Source: Sipunculus nudus (Eukaryota > Annelida > Sipuncula > Golfingiida > Sipunculidae). From it: 64,000 nucleotides of DNA. Location: the NCBI GenBank assembly GCA_026874595.1, contig CM049317.1, positions 44,414,401 through 44,478,400 on the forward strand, written 5' to 3'. Positions 61,195 to 64,000 of the stretch are shown here, piece after piece. Position numbers and translations under genes: made by a program. Every line of letters starts with the position of its first letter. The stretch's first letter is position 1. The notes below the pieces were generated by a model, which saw only the letters and a program-made list of their open reading frames with translations, ran no database searches and was not told the origin of the DNA.

Positions 61195-61500
61195 CTGACG
61201 AAAAGTCATCCGAGCTGTAGCGATCACTCTAGTCCGTCGTCTGTGCGGTTGTCCGTTAACAGGGCACAAATCGTAACCGCTGGACCTGGAATCTTCTATC
61301 TTAGTAATCAAGGAGGTCTATAAAAATCTTCTTGGACTCTTGAAATTAGGTCACTGTGCTCTGCATTCTGCGAGTTATGGGCAAGTCTTTGGCAAGTCTC
61401 CTTTGAATCCTGAAATTAGTTTTCTCAGACAACCAAGACATAAAATTTAACATTGTGGCTTTGTGGGGGGCCGGAACACTGAATGTTCCTGGATGGAATT
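61195..61500. repeat. Dispersed repeat copy
   Basis: GGGCACAAATCGTAACCGCTGGA, AGGAGGTCTATAAAAATCTTCTTGGA and TTGAAATTAGGTCACTGTG match the 44.1-kb copy and the tandem copies at 41.2-41.65 kb. Confidence 0.65.
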
Positions 61501-62380
61501 TGTAACTTCTCAGCTGATATTGTTTGTTGACTTCAATATAAGAGTGAGAATGACTCCTGGGAAGTCGTCATTTGCAGCGCTCTTTAAAGAGCGGTACAGA
61601 GACCTGTCACCATGAAGAATAGCGCCAGATCGGCCCTCTGACATTATGGCCAGATCACTGGCTTGCCAGAGTGCCTGGACATCTAACTCTGAGGATCGCA
61701 TTATAAGGCCCCATGAGGATGCAAATATTTTCGTCATTTTTGACAACGCCTCATTTCTTACAAGTGTCGTGTCACTTCAAATAAACCCACTAGACCTTTT
61801 AATAAGTTTCTTATCTCTCCAACAACACCTACCATGTGTGTGAAATATTCCGTTATAACCCAATATATTCGTATATTGTTCTGCAGGTATGGGAGATTTC
61901 TGCCTGCGGTCTGCCTGCTGACTGTATGGGGAGATACGGTTATAAAGCGTGGCGTGGATTTGCAGGTCGGTTCTCAATTTGGCTTGTGTCACGACTCAGT
62001 AGGGGGTCCACTGAGTCGTGTTTGTCACGGCTACTTGAAGAAGCATGACTGTTTTGAGGAGAACAAAGTTGAGATAAAGGCCCCATTTGCTGAACAGCAA
62101 TGTAGACTATAAAAGCCAATTGTCTGCCTCAAAACAGTGCAAGCAGAACTGAAAAAGCAATCTAGGAAGACGTTAGACCCTTGGCTGAAAAAAGGAATAT
62201 GATATTAAGAGCCTGCTGACTCCGGAATGACTTAAAGCGGTTCTTTCCTCAGTGCGGTTTACAGACTGAAGTCCTCTGGGAGTTCGCCCATTGTAACCTC
62301 AGACGATACCAAGATTATAATATTATAGGGATCGACTGAACACCTTATATCCGTTTAGTAAGAATGATGATGCAATAGAC
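61501..62380. other. No confident gene
   Basis: Two overlapping plus-strand frames (61834-62112 and 61836-62048) and complementary minus-strand frames, none with recognisable motifs. Confidence 0.35.
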
Positions 62381-63500
62381 AGGATGACCCAGTGACATGA
62401 CCACTGCAATGGATGCCCACCAGAAGACTCCAAGGTCACAAGTCCGGTGTCTAGAGGCAAAGCCTTACGAACAGATACCCTACCACAGATTTCTAAAAAG
62501 AGATAGTCCTGTACTCCCTGTACTGTTTATATCCCTCTGGAGAACCAGTCCTAAGGAATTCATAGACATAGCCATTGTATAACTCTACAAGAAGAAGAGC
62601 AAACTTCAGGCATACGATAAACATAGAGGAAGCTCACTACTCTCAAGTTCAGCAAAAATGCTCGCAATACACTGATGGCCACGCAATACACTGATGGGCC
62701 ATCTGTTTAATCCCCTTATAAAAGGCATGCTGACAGAAAAGAATGTGGCTTCTGAAAAGGTTGTAGCATTGCTGAATGGTACGGGGGGATTTCGGAAGCA
62801 AAATCACGATCTTAACAATGCCTTCATGAAACCCACGAATGATATCGACACTTTCCGAAAATAGTTCCTCTAGAAATCCATGTCAAAATCTGGCAGTCAG
62901 ACTCTTGAAATAATGGGGCATTTGCAGTATACAATGGTGTCCAGCAAGGCTATGTGTTAGCATCCACCTTGTTCAGCAAGATGTTTACAGTTACGTTCAC
63001 AGACACTTTACAGGACAGCGCGTGGGGGACAGGCTATAAGTGGATTGAAACCTCTTCAACCTGCGAAGAAAACAGGCAGTCACCAAGGTGAAGGAGTCTG
63101 TGCTTGCTGAAAGACGTCCTCTTAGCTAACGTCTAAATGGTGAATTGCTGCAAGGGAAAATGCAAGAGACCATTTAACGTTTCTCAACTGCATGTGACAG
63201 CTTTGGTCTTATCAGCCTGCAGAAGACTGAGGTCCCGCATCAGCCATCCCCATGCACTCCTTCCGTACGCAGACCCAGCTGCCACATGGAAAGAACGTAG
63301 ACTGCAGAGAGTCCCAGGTCGCATGCAGGCGTCTTCATAGATCCAAAATTACCAGTGTGTACCTGCCTCGGCAATAGCTTGAAATGCTCAGGAAAGCTAC
63401 AAACCAACCACAAATACTGTATGAACTGCCATGTACTCATGTTACGTATACAGAGCCAGATGTTTGACTTCACTAGTACAGCCTTTAAGACTCTCAACAA
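62381..63500 (+). pseudogene. Third LINE fragment, badly decayed RT
   Basis: Traces of the same LINE type as 49050-52484: a GKIL-ARI/LLGHLFNPLIKG-like stretch near 62650-62730, then GVQQGYVLASTLFSKMF near 62940-62990 (cognate of the VLAPTLFSMMF block) followed by TDTLQDS...GTGYKWIETSS and KVKESVLAE near 63090. The FADD-type catalytic motif is lost (LLANV). Stops occur every few dozen codons. Confidence 0.6.
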
Positions 63501-63916
63501 ACATTATATATTATAGAGGACACTATATAAACCGTTTAACACACGCAATACTTTAGAAAAGTTCATTTTGCCTCATTCTGAAATTGTATCGCTAAATCAC
63601 ACTGATTTGGTTCAAATCATTTTTTGCATGAGGGACATGCTGTCCAACTATTGTTCCAAGGGCCATTAAAATTACTGTTTAGTATATTTTCAAAATTAAA
63701 GACTCTGGCAAAGAATGTCTGTGGTCTCTTCTTTGGGTGCACCATTAAGCTACCATTCTTCAAGGGTTATCAGAGCTATTTATAAACTAGAGATATGTAG
63801 CTAATTGAAAAAAATCATTGAAAGTTATTCACCCTGACTGGTACAGATACATTCAATTTTAAGTCAGGGCCCATGGACCAGATCTTGTAATGTTAGTCTG
63901 TTAACCAGACATGTTA

Positions 63917-63975
63917 TCTATCTATCCATCTATTTATCTATCTATCTATCTATTAATAATAAATAATAATAATAT
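63917..63975. repeat. (TATC)n and (AAT)n microsatellites
   Basis: About nine imperfect TATC units followed by TAATAATAAATAATAATAAT near the right edge, possibly a retroelement 3' tail. Confidence 0.9.
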
Positions 63976-64000
63976 TTTATTTTGTAAAGCGTAAAATCCA

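Overview
This is eukaryotic, AT-rich, intron- and repeat-dominated DNA from an animal, most likely a mollusc and probably a bivalve. That assignment is inferred from the mix of elements (Gypsy-type LTR elements with a Ma/PNMA-like gag, CR1-like LINEs whose ORF1 carries PHD-finger and SGNH/esterase-like segments, an L2-like LINE tail, a tRNA-derived SINE, hAT-like and TA-target DNA elements) and from one C-type lectin gene with a TSP1-like segment. No prokaryotic gene organisation, CRISPR array, rRNA or functional tRNA is visible.

Layout: 1-6290 is a 29-bp minisatellite with higher-order structure. 6291-16580 is mostly unannotatable DNA with an (AT)n tract, a small hAT-like element (9691-10521), a SINE on the minus strand with a clean target-site duplication (11057-11299) and a ~330-bp tandem repeat (12160-13400). 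16580-24400 is a retroelement graveyard: a LINE endonuclease fragment, then Gypsy LTR/integrase (minus), a Ma-like gag fused to RNase H (plus), a SINE, and Gypsy protease/RT (minus). 24960-25830 holds three long (AT)n tracts. 26531-27624 is an L2-like LINE tail bracketed by a 38-bp direct repeat. 28654-29393 is a solo LTR.

29480-40170 is one 34-bp minisatellite split by a Russian-doll insertion: an outer hAT-like element (31341-38869, exact 8-bp target duplication, inverted TAGTGGTGGG ends), itself split by a 6.6-kb element with CACTCTAAA inverted ends and a TA target duplication (31494-38124). The inner element carries AACATGTTT-rich ends, a 50-bp minisatellite and a candidate two-exon gene of unknown function.

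42723-45963 is the only convincing host gene: a four-exon, phase-consistent type II membrane C-type lectin of about 288 aa with a TSP1-like segment and a C-type lectin domain that has lost both inner-disulfide cysteines. Downstream are (AT)n tracts including a 90-bp perfect palindrome.

48241-57000 is again retroelements: an LTR (minus), a nearly full-length decayed LINE with endonuclease, RT and a terminal zinc finger (plus), and a CR1-like LINE (minus) interrupted by a 1.3-kb TA-target element. 57000-64000 holds an inverted pair of a ~180-bp repeat, one copy hit by a 49-bp foldback with a 5-bp target duplication, a dispersed ~200-bp repeat, and a third decayed LINE fragment. All retroelement reading frames are broken, so nothing except the lectin gene (and perhaps the small candidate gene in the nested element) is likely to encode a working protein.
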